The notes beneath the pieces were generated by a model. The model was not told the origin of the DNA and did no database searches. It saw only the letters and a list, made by a program, of their open reading frames with translations. A DNA stretch of 64,000 nt from Belliella baltica DSM 15883 (lineage in GTDB: Bacteria; Bacteroidota; Bacteroidia; Cytophagales; Cyclobacteriaceae): the NCBI RefSeq assembly GCF_000265405.1, contig NC_018010.1, positions 2,439,501 through 2,503,500 on the forward strand, written 5' to 3'. The position numbers and the translations under genes are program-made. Below are positions 42,037 to 50,222 of the stretch, piece by piece. The stretch's first letter is position 1. Every line of letters begins with the position of its first letter.

Positions 42037-42074
42037 AAAAGCCTTCAAAACAGCTGTTTTGAAGGCTTTTTTTT
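42037..42074. terminator. Strong palindromic terminator
   Basis: A perfect 17-bp inverted repeat (AAAAGCCTTCAAAACAG / its complement, 42037-42070) is followed by T residues, and on the other strand it also ends in T. It serves tex, about 170 bases upstream. Confidence 0.75.
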
Positions 42075-42351
42075 GAGACACTTCAGCTTTTTACAAAAGA
42101 GAAACTCCTTTTATCTAATAAAACATAATGTTGTTTACACTTTTATAGCTTTATACTCTTCGTTTTATACTCCTAATCAAAAACCCAGTTCCTCGATTCC
42201 ATACTTGTCTACTAGGATGGAATTAACAAATAACTCAATCAACCTTTCCACTTTATAACCAGTACGGACAATTATCTCATCAACCACAGCGAACAAGTAT
42301 CTTGTATCTCACGTCTCATTCTATTTTTAGGACAAATACTGTCATTATAAG

Positions 42352-42366
42352 GTTTATTTAATAAAC
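42352..42366. promoter_or_regulatory. Palindromic operator candidate O1
   Basis: GTTTATTTAATAAAC is a perfect odd palindrome, 58 bases before the first ORF of the S24 regulator operon. It is one of two such sites, with centres 23 bp apart. Confidence 0.5.
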
Positions 42367-42373
42367 ATATAGA

Positions 42374-42390
42374 TGTTATTTAAAATAACA
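42374..42390. promoter_or_regulatory. Palindromic operator candidate O2
   Basis: TGTTATTTAAAATAACA is a perfect 17-bp odd palindrome. It ends 5 bases before TATCTTAG (42395-42402), the best -7-like box for the operon. A repressor bound here would cover the promoter spacer. Confidence 0.5.
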
Positions 42391-42424
42391 TTATTATCTT
42401 AGCTCTTGTTAAATCAATAAAGCT

Positions 42425-42670
42425 ATGGAAGACATCACAAAAATCAGCCTCACACAAAAGACCTTACCATCAGGGAATTGTCAAGTAAAATTTTTTATTG
42501 AAGATGAGCAAAAGCCACAGTACGGATATTTGTTGGTCAATGAACCAAAATCTGTAGGAGAAATCTTGGAAGAAATCAAAAGTAGGATGGAGCAGCGCAG
42601 AATGGCAAATCCATTTTCAGTAAAGCAGCCGCTCAAAGACGATCATAATTTCTATCTTTATTCAGCTTAA
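42425..42670 (+). CDS. Small protein of unknown function, first gene of the S24 regulator operon
   Basis: The 81-residue, charged, soluble protein has no recognised domain. It lies 11 bases before the HTH/S24 regulator gene and behind the two palindromes, so it is probably cotranscribed and autoregulated with it. It may be a partner of the regulator; this is inferred from position alone. Confidence 0.6.
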   Translation: MEDITKISLTQKTLPSGNCQVKFFIEDEQKPQYGYLLVNEPKSVGEILEEIKSRMEQRRMANPFSVKQPLKDDHNFYLYSA

Positions 42671-42681
42671 TCTTACCGCTT

Positions 42682-43455
42682 ATGTTCTTGTCTAAAAACA
42701 TCAAATTCCTGCGTACGTCCCAAAATATCACGCAAGCTGAACTTTGCGAGAAACTCGGTGTGCAGCGAACAATGATCTCTGCATATGAAGATGGTCGTTC
42801 GGAGCCGAAATTAGCTTCCTTGACCGTGATTGCAGAATTATTTGATGTGACTATGGACGAATTGCTTTATCATGATATTCAGGAAAATGGGAGGAAGGCT
42901 GTGCAGAATAGGTCAACTAAGATTCTTACAATTGCTGTCAATGAAGATGATCAAGAAAATATTACCATGGTAGGGCAAAAAGCCTCGGCAGGCTACCTCA
43001 ATGGTTTTGCAGATCCAGAATACATGGAATCATTGCCTCAATTCAGATTACCAAATCTATCAACAAATCAAACTTACAGAGCATTTGAGATTGCTGGCGA
43101 TAGTATGTTGCCCTTGGTGCCAGGAACTTTAATTATAGGTGGATATGTAGAGCAATTGAAGGATATCAAAAGTGGCAAGACATATATTTTGGTCACTACA
43201 ACAGAAGGGGTAGTTTACAAACGTGTTTTTAACTACCTGTCTGAAAATGGCAAATTATTTTTAGTATCGGACAACGAACATTACAAACCTTATGAAATAA
43301 AAGGCGAGGATGTAATGGAAGTATGGGAAGCACGAGCATTTATCAGCACAGATTTCCCCAATCCCAAAGACCGAAATAACCCCATCACCAATGAAGATCT
43401 TTCCAAAATGATTTTAGATCTGAAAACTGAAATTGTTAAGATGAAAAAAAGCTGA
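42682..43455 (+). CDS. XRE-family HTH regulator with S24 LexA-like peptidase domain
   Basis: The 257-residue protein has an N-terminal XRE helix-turn-helix (about 5-62, with ITQAELCEKLGVQRTMISAYE). Its S24 domain has the catalytic pair S141 (in AGDSMLP) and K180 (in VVYKRVF). An Ala-Gly at 103-104 (ASAGYLNG) is in the place where LexA-like repressors cut themselves. This suggests a stress- or damage-inactivated repressor. A short charged helix ends the protein. The palindromes upstream are probably its operators. Confidence 0.85.
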   Translation: MFLSKNIKFLRTSQNITQAELCEKLGVQRTMISAYEDGRSEPKLASLTVIAELFDVTMDELLYHDIQENGRKAVQNRSTKILTIAVNEDDQENITMVGQKASAGYLNGFADPEYMESLPQFRLPNLSTNQTYRAFEIAGDSMLPLVPGTLIIGGYVEQLKDIKSGKTYILVTTTEGVVYKRVFNYLSENGKLFLVSDNEHYKPYEIKGEDVMEVWEARAFISTDFPNPKDRNNPITNEDLSKMILDLKTEIVKMKKS

Positions 43456-43516
43456 CACCATTCCTAATGCTGTTTATACTGGGTTCTCATTCATATAATT
43501 TGTACTTTTAGGAACT

Positions 43517-43762
43517 ATGGAAACAATAGATAAAATTAAGGATCAATTGATAGAAAAGATACTTTTGATCAAAAATGAGACATTCTTGAAAGAATTGGAT
43601 ATTTTTTTATCCAATACCGCTAGTTCTGATGAAAAAATCATTTTTTCAGATGTACAAAAAGAATTGTTAAGAATGAGTTTTCAGGATATTGAGGAAGGGA
43701 AAGCTATCTCCCATGAAGAACTTGAAATAAAAGTTAATACATGGTTAGAAAGAAAAAGCTAA
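43517..43762 (+). CDS. ParD/RelB-type antitoxin of a broken pair
   Basis: The 81-residue acidic protein has the layout of Bacteroidota type II antitoxins: an N-terminal helix (IKDQLIEKILLIKN) and a C-terminal stretch FQDIEEGKAISHEELEIKVNTWL. It overlaps the next frame, which encodes a ParE/RelE-like toxin with an internal stop codon, by 22 bases. Confidence 0.75.
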   Translation: METIDKIKDQLIEKILLIKNETFLKELDIFLSNTASSDEKIIFSDVQKELLRMSFQDIEEGKAISHEELEIKVNTWLERKS

Positions 43763-44067
43763 CAGTTATTTGGGCTCGAACAGCTGAAGATCAACTTTTT
43801 AATATACTAGAATACTGGACGGATAGAAATAAGTCGGATAAATTCTCTAAACAGATTTTCAATAAAATTAGTAACAAAGTAGACTAATTAGTAAAAAATC
43901 CCTTTGCTTCAAAAGCAACGGAAATAGAGAATGTAAGACTTGTTTTTGTTAATCGGTTTTCGTTAGTTTTTGAAATGGAAGATCAATATTTAAAAATACT
44001 TGCGATATGGGATCAAAGTCAAGATTTTGATAATTTGTTGCAGAAACTTAAAGAGATGAAGAAATAA
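43741..44067 (+). pseudogene. ParE/RelE-like toxin interrupted by one in-frame TAA
   Basis: Reading from the ATG at 43741, the frame encodes VIWARTAEDQLFNILEYW, typical of ParE toxins. It hits TAA at 43885-43887 (codon 49) and then continues in the same frame with LVKNPFASKA, VRLVFVNRFSLVF and LAIWDQSQD to a normal stop at 44065. In the family the position after the helix is usually a Gln or Glu before L..NP, so a CAA-to-TAA change is the simplest explanation. The antitoxin is intact. Confidence 0.8.
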
Positions 44068-44097
44068 AAAAAGCCAACTTTCGCTGGCTTTTTTCTT
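44066..44097. terminator. Bidirectional terminator between the toxin remnant and the OmpA gene
   Basis: AAAAAAGCCA / TGGCTTTTTT forms a hairpin with an 8-nt loop and has T tracts on both strands, between two convergent genes. Confidence 0.8.
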
Positions 44098-44117
44098 TTA
44101 TCTGTAAACAAGGTGGA

Positions 44118-44798
44118 TTAATTTTCAATCTCTCCTTTTTCTGCTTTTTCTACCAATTCGTCATTGGCAGTAATCAAAATCTCAACTCTTCGATTTTTGG
44201 CTCTCCCTTCGTCAGTTTCATTTGTCGCTACTGGTTTGTCAAAAGAATACCCTATGGTTACCATTCTGGTATCGTCGATACCTTGCATTTTTAAGTAGTT
44301 TTTTACTGATGCAGCTCTTCTTTCAGATAATCCTAAGTTATATTCATAAGCACCTCTATTATCTGTATGACCTTCGATTGAAAGATCTGTATCAGGATAT
44401 TCTTTCAAAATTTCAGCAAACTTCATGATATTTTCTTGTGCTTCTGGAGTCAATGAATAGGAATCAAAACCAAATAAAATCCCTGAATCGAAAGTTAGCT
44501 TAATAGATTCTCCAACCCTCTCTACTTCAGCATCTTTTACTTCATCTTCGATTTTTTTAGCTTGCTTATCCATATAAATACCAATAGCAGCACCGGCTGC
44601 TCCACCAACCACTGCACCTATTGCTGCACCTTTACCAGCTTGGCCACTTTTATTTCCAATGACAGCACCTATCGCGCCACCCGTACCACCGCCGATTGCA
44701 ACTCCCTTTTCAGTATTGTTCCAGCTAGCACAGCTAAACAAAAATACCGTACCCAAGATTTGAGCAAAAATACTTTTAATCGATTTTAGATTTTTCAT
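44118..44798 (-). CDS. OmpA-family lipoprotein with glycine zipper
   Basis: The 226-residue protein has a lipoprotein signal (FLFSC, Cys about residue 23). A glycine-zipper segment (about 34-75) is rich in GGxxG and could insert into membrane. A C-terminal OmpA peptidoglycan-binding domain (about 100-212) has SIEGHTDNRGAYEYN and LSERRAASVKNYL. It links the outer membrane to the cell wall. Confidence 0.9.
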   Translation of the reverse strand: MKNLKSIKSIFAQILGTVFLFSCASWNNTEKGVAIGGGTGGAIGAVIGNKSGQAGKGAAIGAVVGGAAGAAIGIYMDKQAKKIEDEVKDAEVERVGESIKLTFDSGILFGFDSYSLTPEAQENIMKFAEILKEYPDTDLSIEGHTDNRGAYEYNLGLSERRAASVKNYLKMQGIDDTRMVTIGYSFDKPVATNETDEGRAKNRRVEILITANDELVEKAEKGEIEN

Positions 44799-44814
44799 AA
44801 TATATAATAGTTGG

Positions 44815-45573
44815 TTATAGTTTTAAAAATCCTTCCTTGATTTTCGAAACGGCATCATAAGAAGAATCAATGTTATAGATACCTTTCCCAAATTCATGCC
44901 AAAAACCATCACCGCAGTCTATGTAAGTTCCTCTTTTACTTGGTTTGCCTTCCCTAGCCTTGTCATAGTCATAATCAGGTAAAAAAACATAGGATAATAA
45001 TTCTTTTGTTTTTTCCCAATTCAGTTCTTTCTCCTTCCCATTGATAGTCGCGAGCGCTTTTCTAATAGAAAATTTCATGGTCAAAGCAATTTCCAAAGTT
45101 TCTTCATGATCGATCTTAAGAAAATTAATGATCAAAGGGGCTTCTTTTTTACTCGTTTCATAAATGGCCTGAATGATTTCCTGTGCCATATATTGCCATT
45201 CCTCTTGATTTAAAGGGACTGTTCTTGTGATTTTACCATGTAGGTCTTTTGCCAGCAGCCTTAGACCTCCTTCTTCTTCATCTAGTTTCTTGTTTGACCA
45301 TTTTGAGGAAGCGTATAATGATTTCAAAGGTTTTTCCCATGCTTGATGTAATTCACCCACATAGTTATAATTGTCTTCTAAAGAAAAACCCTCATCCAAT
45401 ATCTCTTCATCACTCAAATCTTCTCGATGTGTGTATTCTAGATCAAGCTGTGTATTGAGAAAAGTTTTTTCAAAACTGATTTTCAGTTTAAAAATATGAC
45501 TAAAAGGAGGAGGGGTACTCCCAGAGTCAAAATCTATTTCAATTCTCGTTAGGTCTTCTGTTTTTAAATGCAT
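44815..45573 (-). CDS. Uncharacterised protein
   Basis: The 252-residue soluble protein is rich in acidic and aromatic residues. It has no signal peptide and no motif I can assign. It starts upstream of the OmpA-family gene with a 16-bp gap, so the two may be cotranscribed. Confidence 0.5.
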   Translation of the reverse strand: MHLKTEDLTRIEIDFDSGSTPPPFSHIFKLKISFEKTFLNTQLDLEYTHREDLSDEEILDEGFSLEDNYNYVGELHQAWEKPLKSLYASSKWSNKKLDEEEGGLRLLAKDLHGKITRTVPLNQEEWQYMAQEIIQAIYETSKKEAPLIINFLKIDHEETLEIALTMKFSIRKALATINGKEKELNWEKTKELLSYVFLPDYDYDKAREGKPSKRGTYIDCGDGFWHEFGKGIYNIDSSYDAVSKIKEGFLKL

Positions 45574-45727
45574 TTTCTGTAAGGTTAAATAGGAATTGGT
45601 TGATTAGGTTATCGGGTTGAAATAGTGGTTATAAATTCTTTAACCAGTTACTTGATTTCTAATTTCTTTATGATTAATAGTATTGTTAGCTTTTATTTTA
45701 TCTAGTCTCGAGTCTATTGTCTCATAT

Positions 45728-46465
45728 CTATTCCCCATCAAAAGTTTTAGAAGAATTAGCAACCATCCGATTGATTTCTTCCATCTCTGATTTGCTCAAA
45801 TCCCGCCAAACTCCCACAGGAATATCAAGATGTACGTTCATAATTCGAACACGCTTAAGTCTTGTAACCTCGTAACCCAAATACTCACACATTCTACGAA
45901 TCTGTCTGTTGAGGCCTTGGGTAAGGATAATATTGAACTTATTTTTTCCGATTTTTTTCACTTCACACTTTTTGGTAATCGTGTCTAAAATTGGAACTCC
46001 ATTTCTCATCTTTTCCAAAAACTCAAAAGTAATTGGCTTATTGACAGTGACGATATATTCTTTTTCGTGATTATTTCCCGCTCTTAGGATTTTATTGACG
46101 ATATCTCCATCACTGGTCAAGAAAATAAGCCCTTCGCTTGGCTTGTCTAATCTTCCGATTGGAAATATTCTTTTAGGATGATTGATGTATTCTATGATAT
46201 TATCCTTTTCTGCTTTGATATCAGTTGTACAGACTATTCCCACAGGTTTATTGAATGCGATATATACAAAATCATCTTTTGGAGGACTGATCAATTTTCC
46301 ATCAACCCGAACTTCATCACCTGGAAAAACCTTCGTTCCCATCTCAGGAACTTTGTCATTGATGGTTACTTTTCCTTGTTCGATTAGTTTGTCAGCACCT
46401 CTTCTGGAGCAAAAACCCACTTCACTGAGATATTTGTTGACTCTTGTAGCTTGCGATTCATCCAT
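45728..46465 (-). CDS. rluF: 23S rRNA pseudouridine synthase, RluF-like
   Basis: The 245-residue enzyme has an N-terminal S4 RNA-binding domain (about 8-60, with [18 protein letters not shown]). The RsuA/RluF catalytic domain has its active-site motif [14 protein letters not shown] near residue 103. The [20 protein letters not shown] segment is also typical. The target is probably U2604 of 23S rRNA by analogy with RluF. Confidence 0.88.
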   Translation of the reverse strand: MDESQATRVNKYLSEVGFCSRRGADKLIEQGKVTINDKVPEMGTKVFPGDEVRVDGKLISPPKDDFVYIAFNKPVGIVCTTDIKAEKDNIIEYINHPKRIFPIGRLDKPSEGLIFLTSDGDIVNKILRAGNNHEKEYIVTVNKPITFEFLEKMRNGVPILDTITKKCEVKKIGKNKFNIILTQGLNRQIRRMCEYLGYEVTRLKRVRIMNVHLDIPVGVWRDLSKSEMEEINRMVANSSKTFDGE

Positions 46466-46658
46466 TGATACAAATTTAGACCTAATTTTTGCATATTCTG
46501 AATCTTTAATTAAGAATCCATCATCTCAATATATTTCAAATAAGAATTGATATCTCATCTTTAAGCTTATCAAGAATTCTTACCATTTGCATCATTTCCT
46601 TTTGTTTGATTCTCATAGTTTTTAAATTAATTCTTAATAAATCACAAAATAACGCACT

Positions 46659-47090
46659 ATGGAAAACAAGAATTTTAAGTCCGTCGGAATTTGGTTGGAT
46701 CAGTCCAAAGCCCATTTTATAGGTTTCGAAGAAGGTGAGGCTATGTTTATAGAAACACTCATTTCCCCCCACGAAAGAATAAAGCGTGAGGAAGGCGAAG
46801 AGAATGATACTTCAAGGTTTTCTTCAAATCCGAATCACCTCTCTAATAACGAGTACAGAAAAAACAACATCACCCAAAATGAACTCAATGAATATTATAA
46901 AATGCTAGTAGATAAAATAGGGAAGTTCGATGATATCCTTCTTTTTGGTCCTGGAAAGGCTAAGGAACAATTCAAGAATAGAATATCAGAAAACAAATCA
47001 TTGAATGGCAAATGGGTTTCAGTCCAAAATGCAGACAAAATGACTGACAATCAACTTTTAGCTTTTGTAAGAGAGTTTTATAAAAGCTGA
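46659..47090 (+). CDS. Uncharacterised protein, possible host-attachment/eRF1-3-like fold
   Basis: The 143-residue soluble protein starts with SVGIWLDQSKAHFIGFEEGEA and later has DDILLFGPGKAKEQFKNRI. These features resemble small bacterial proteins with an eRF1-domain-3/Pelota-like fold. That assignment is from memory of the pattern and is tentative. It stands alone. Confidence 0.5.
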   Translation: MENKNFKSVGIWLDQSKAHFIGFEEGEAMFIETLISPHERIKREEGEENDTSRFSSNPNHLSNNEYRKNNITQNELNEYYKMLVDKIGKFDDILLFGPGKAKEQFKNRISENKSLNGKWVSVQNADKMTDNQLLAFVREFYKS

Positions 47091-47101
47091 AAATCACGGC
47101 T

Positions 47102-47156
47102 GATAAAGCCTTCGCGACCATTGAAAGGTGTTTTTTTATGCTCGCGAAGGCTTATC
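47102..47156. repeat. Long inverted repeat with 15-16-nt arms
   Basis: GATAAAGCCTTCGCGA and TCGCGAAGGCTTATC pair except for one bulged A. The loop of 24 nt holds a small ACC/GGT hairpin and a run of seven T residues. It lies between the gene ending at 47090 and an ATP-grasp fragment. Confidence 0.6.
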
Positions 47157-47227
47157 GAGTATCGATTATTTAATTATTCAATTTTTAAATTTAATATACT
47201 TCCCCAGATCATCATGTAGTATATCCC

Positions 47228-47497
47228 TCAATTCCTTTTCATTCTCTTTGCTTGTTTCGGTAAACATAAACCCAAATACTCCAAATTCAGTGGATCATGA
47301 AGTTGATTGATGACTTCCTCCGAACTGTAATACCAGCGGTCACTGACATCTTTTTCGGAGATAAAGACATGATGAAGGATATTTAGGATAACAGGATCGC
47401 CATTTTTGTCGAAATAGCAATCAAAAGCATATTCTTCCCCTCGAATATATTCCTCCAATTGAAAATCAGAAACAAATGGGTAATCTAATAAAATCAT
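47228..47497 (-). pseudogene. ATP-grasp domain fragment
   Basis: The 89-residue frame reads EEYIRGEEYAFDCYFDKNG and later FISEKDVSDRWYYSSEEVI. These are the central strands of an ATP-grasp ligase of the carboxylase/amino-acid-ligase type. Both the N-terminal Rossmann part and the C-terminal metal-binding part are absent. I take it as the remnant of a deleted gene. Confidence 0.55.
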
Positions 47498-47525
47498 AAG
47501 GGTGAATTTTCCTGTAAAGGTAATA

Positions 47526-47951
47526 TTATCTCAATTTAATATTGATGTGTTTTACATCTTTGGTAAGTTTAAAAGCGGCTTTTTCAAAACTTGGGGCACC
47601 TACAAGACTCGCTGCATTGTTTGAAAAACCATAGCCATCTTTAGGGATTCCAAACGTATTTGTTCTCAGTTTCCCCGTATTTTGGCTGTCGTGAAAAAGT
47701 GAAATGGCATAAGTCCCATTTGGTAGATTTTTGAAGGTGTGAGTGGCTGTATTATTAAGGATTTTAATCGACGCATTTTGAAAAGCCAGTTTAGGTTGAT
47801 CTGGGAAACCCTCAGGTCCTTGAAAAAGCAATACTCTAATCACCCCATTTGAATTGGGAATGTTGTTGACCGTTAAAGTAAGTTCTTGATGATCATTTGA
47901 AGTGTTAGTTCCAAACATAAGAAAAAGAGTCAGCAATAAATTCAAAAGCAT
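47526..47951 (-). CDS. DUF2141 exported protein
   Basis: The 141-residue protein has a short signal peptide and a DUF2141 domain (GVIRVLLFQGPEGFP, LPNGTYAISLFHDSQNTGKL, FGIPKDGYGFSNNA). This is a Bacteroidota- and Proteobacteria-wide family of unknown role. Its first codons overlap the end of menE by 10 bases. Confidence 0.88.
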   Translation of the reverse strand: MLLNLLLTLFLMFGTNTSNDHQELTLTVNNIPNSNGVIRVLLFQGPEGFPDQPKLAFQNASIKILNNTATHTFKNLPNGTYAISLFHDSQNTGKLRTNTFGIPKDGYGFSNNAASLVGAPSFEKAAFKLTKDVKHINIKLR

Positions 47952-49018
47952 ATTTGAGAAGTTTTTGTTCGGTTAATTTTTCCTGAGTCAGTTTTGACAA
48001 ATTCAGGTAAGAAATAGATGTTTTTCGGACAATGGTATTTTTGTAAGTTTTCTTTAAGATTAGTTAGCAATTCTTGCGCCTTTTTTTCCTCTTTTGAGGA
48101 GGTCTCAATAAATAAAACTACCTTTTCTCCCAACTTTTGATCTTTTTGTCCAATGACAAAAAATGAAACATTTCCATAAATCGGGTGGATATACTTACCC
48201 AATTGAGCTTCTAAACTTTCCGCTTGGATTTTTATCCCGCCTGAATTGATAGTAAAATCAGCTCTCCCAATCCATTTAAAGGAATGCGTATCAATTAACT
48301 GAACTAAGTCATTTGTCTGCAAGCGTTTTTCCTTAGCCATTGGAGCTTCAACCCATAATCTATTTTCATCATCAGTTCCAATTCTTACGTCAGGTAGTGT
48401 TCTATAGACTAATTCGCTCCCCTCAATTTTTGCTAAAGCAATATGGGAAACGGTCTCAGTCATGCCATAAGTTTGATAGGCATTGATTTTTGATTGAATG
48501 ATTCTATCAATCAAATCAGCTGAAGAAGGGGCTCCTCCAATGATAAGGATTTTGATGTTGGAGAGTTTTTTAGCAGTTTCTTTATCAGAGAGACAGGCTT
48601 CTATTTGCATTGGAACCATGGCACAGAAATCAATTTTTTGATTTTCATCAAAAAGTAAAAGTGGATTCACCTCGGGTTTGGTCAAATAAATATTCGCATT
48701 CCATTTCATCCCTCTGACCAGCATCATTTTGCCACCGATCATGCGAGTATTCAGACAAACCAAGAGTTTTGAATCAGGTTCAATTTTGAAAAAAGATTGA
48801 GTAGCAAGGGCTGAAACTTCCATTTGAGATCTGCTGATATTGATTTTTTTCGGAGTTCCTGTAGATCCTGAAGTTTGGAGTTCGAATTCTTCCTGATCAT
48901 TCAGCCAATTTTTACAAAAAGTGAAAGTTTGATCAATATAGTCGTCTTTAATAAACCAATTTCCAGTCTTTATTTGCTCAAATGTATAATTCTGATTGTT
49001 GTAGATGAAGCTGCCCAT
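47942..49018 (-). CDS. menE: O-succinylbenzoate-CoA ligase-like AMP-binding enzyme
   Basis: The protein belongs to the ANL adenylating family. The P-loop is LQTSGSTGTPKKI and motif A5 is YGMTETVSHIA; WIGRADFTINSGGIKI is the hinge. At 358 residues from the ATG at 49018 it is shorter than many MenE proteins, as is common in Bacteroidota. The adjacent divergent menB supports the menaquinone role (o-succinylbenzoate to its CoA ester). The upstream in-frame ATG at 49063 is less likely. Confidence 0.8.
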   Translation of the reverse strand: MGSFIYNNQNYTFEQIKTGNWFIKDDYIDQTFTFCKNWLNDQEEFELQTSGSTGTPKKINISRSQMEVSALATQSFFKIEPDSKLLVCLNTRMIGGKMMLVRGMKWNANIYLTKPEVNPLLLFDENQKIDFCAMVPMQIEACLSDKETAKKLSNIKILIIGGAPSSADLIDRIIQSKINAYQTYGMTETVSHIALAKIEGSELVYRTLPDVRIGTDDENRLWVEAPMAKEKRLQTNDLVQLIDTHSFKWIGRADFTINSGGIKIQAESLEAQLGKYIHPIYGNVSFFVIGQKDQKLGEKVVLFIETSSKEEKKAQELLTNLKENLQKYHCPKNIYFLPEFVKTDSGKINRTKTSQICF

Positions 49019-49112
49019 AATTTTTGATTGCCACAAGATAATGCCTTTCTCAAAATTCAACAAAATTCAAGCAAGCCTGTTATCTTGCATGAAAATAAAA
49101 AAAGGAAAAATC

Positions 49113-49952
49113 ATGACTATCGATTGGATAACTGCAAAGGAATACGAAGATATCACTTACAAAAAATGTAACGGAGTAGCTAGAATTGCTTTTAATAGAC
49201 CTGAGGTGCGAAATGCTTTTCGTCCAAAAACCACAAGTGAATTATATGACGCATTTTATGACGCGATGGAAGATACTTCTATAGGTGTAGTCCTTCTTTC
49301 TGGTGAAGGCCCTTCACCAAAGGATGGAGGTTATGCTTTTTGCTCAGGAGGAGATCAGCGTGCGAGAGGGCATCAGGGATATGTGGGTGAAGATGGCTAT
49401 CACAGGTTAAATATCCTGGAAGTTCAGCGTTTGATCAGATTCATGCCAAAAGTGGTCATTGCTGTTGTACCAGGCTGGGCAGTAGGAGGAGGCCACTCTT
49501 TGCACGTAGTCTGTGATTTGACTTTAGCGAGTAAGGAACATGCGATTTTCAAGCAAACGGATGCTGATGTGACGAGCTTTGACGGTGGCTATGGATCTGC
49601 CTATTTGGCAAAAATGGTTGGTCAGAAAAGAGCGAGAGAAATATTTTTCTTAGGAAGAAACTACTCGGCACAGGAAGCTTATGAAATGGGTATGGTCAAT
49701 GCGGTCATCCCTCACGATGAATTAGAAAATACAGCTTACGAATGGGCTCAGGAAATTTTAGCTAAGTCTCCAACTTCAATCAAAATGCTCAAATTTGCAT
49801 TTAATCTTACAGATGATGGAATGGTAGGACAGCAAGTATTTGCTGGGGAAGCTACCCGTTTAGCTTATATGACAGATGAAGCCAAAGAAGGAAGAAATGC
49901 ATTTTTGGAAAAAAGGAAACCGAATTTTAAAGATGTCAAATGGATTCCTTAG
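49113..49952 (+). CDS. menB: 1,4-dihydroxy-2-naphthoyl-CoA synthase
   Basis: The 279-residue crotonase-fold enzyme closes the naphthoquinone ring in menaquinone synthesis. It shows the MenB-specific insertion GEGPSPKDGGYAFCSGGDQR and the oxyanion-hole segment VPGWAVGGGHSLHVVCDL. It ends with the FLEKRKPNFKDVKWIP tail. I start at the ATG at 49113, because the open frame upstream to 49005 overlaps the menE start and lacks family similarity. Confidence 0.93.
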   Translation: MTIDWITAKEYEDITYKKCNGVARIAFNRPEVRNAFRPKTTSELYDAFYDAMEDTSIGVVLLSGEGPSPKDGGYAFCSGGDQRARGHQGYVGEDGYHRLNILEVQRLIRFMPKVVIAVVPGWAVGGGHSLHVVCDLTLASKEHAIFKQTDADVTSFDGGYGSAYLAKMVGQKRAREIFFLGRNYSAQEAYEMGMVNAVIPHDELENTAYEWAQEILAKSPTSIKMLKFAFNLTDDGMVGQQVFAGEATRLAYMTDEAKEGRNAFLEKRKPNFKDVKWIP

Positions 49953-49995
49953 AATTTTAGATTTTAGAAGGTAGATTTTAATGGGAGGAAAATAG

Positions 49996-50165
49996 TTTGG
50001 CTAAAGCCATAAGCTAGCTTTATTGAACTCTAAAGGATGGGCTAAAGCACCATCCCAATTGATTAAATTGACTATTGATTAAAAAAAGATTTCTTCATTT
50101 CAATTGTCTCTCGCTTTAGCTGGAGGAAATATAAATTTCAAGATTCAAAAAGGGCTTTAGCCAAA
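49996..50165. mobile_element. REP/BIME-like palindromic element with GCTAAAGC cores
   Basis: The 170-bp element is bounded by perfect 13-bp inverted repeats, TTTGGCTAAAGCC (49996-50008) and GGCTTTAGCCAAA (50153-50165). Inside are a hairpin GGATGG...CCATCC holding GCTAAAGC and a reverse copy, CGCTTTAGCTG. Such hairpins are the substrates of REP-associated tyrosine (IS200-like) transposases in Bacteroidota. No transposase is in the window, so it would be non-autonomous. It is flanked by 7-nt repeats at 49955-49980 and 50165-50198. Confidence 0.65.
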
Positions 50166-50222
50166 TCTAAAATCTAAACTCTACAATCTAAACTCAATCT
50201 TAAATCATAAACCCGTACTCAT

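Larger units (their letters stand above)
41871..42424. other. Gene-free stretch between tex and the S24 regulator operon
   Basis: It contains a strong bidirectional hairpin (42037-42074), three 7-nt units at 42301-42321 (CTTGTAT, CTCACGT, CTCATTC) and two palindromes listed separately. A 23-codon frame at 41896-41967 (MTPIGEYIKDNYENNRQQ) resembles the start of a small HTH protein, but it is too short to call. Confidence 0.5.
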
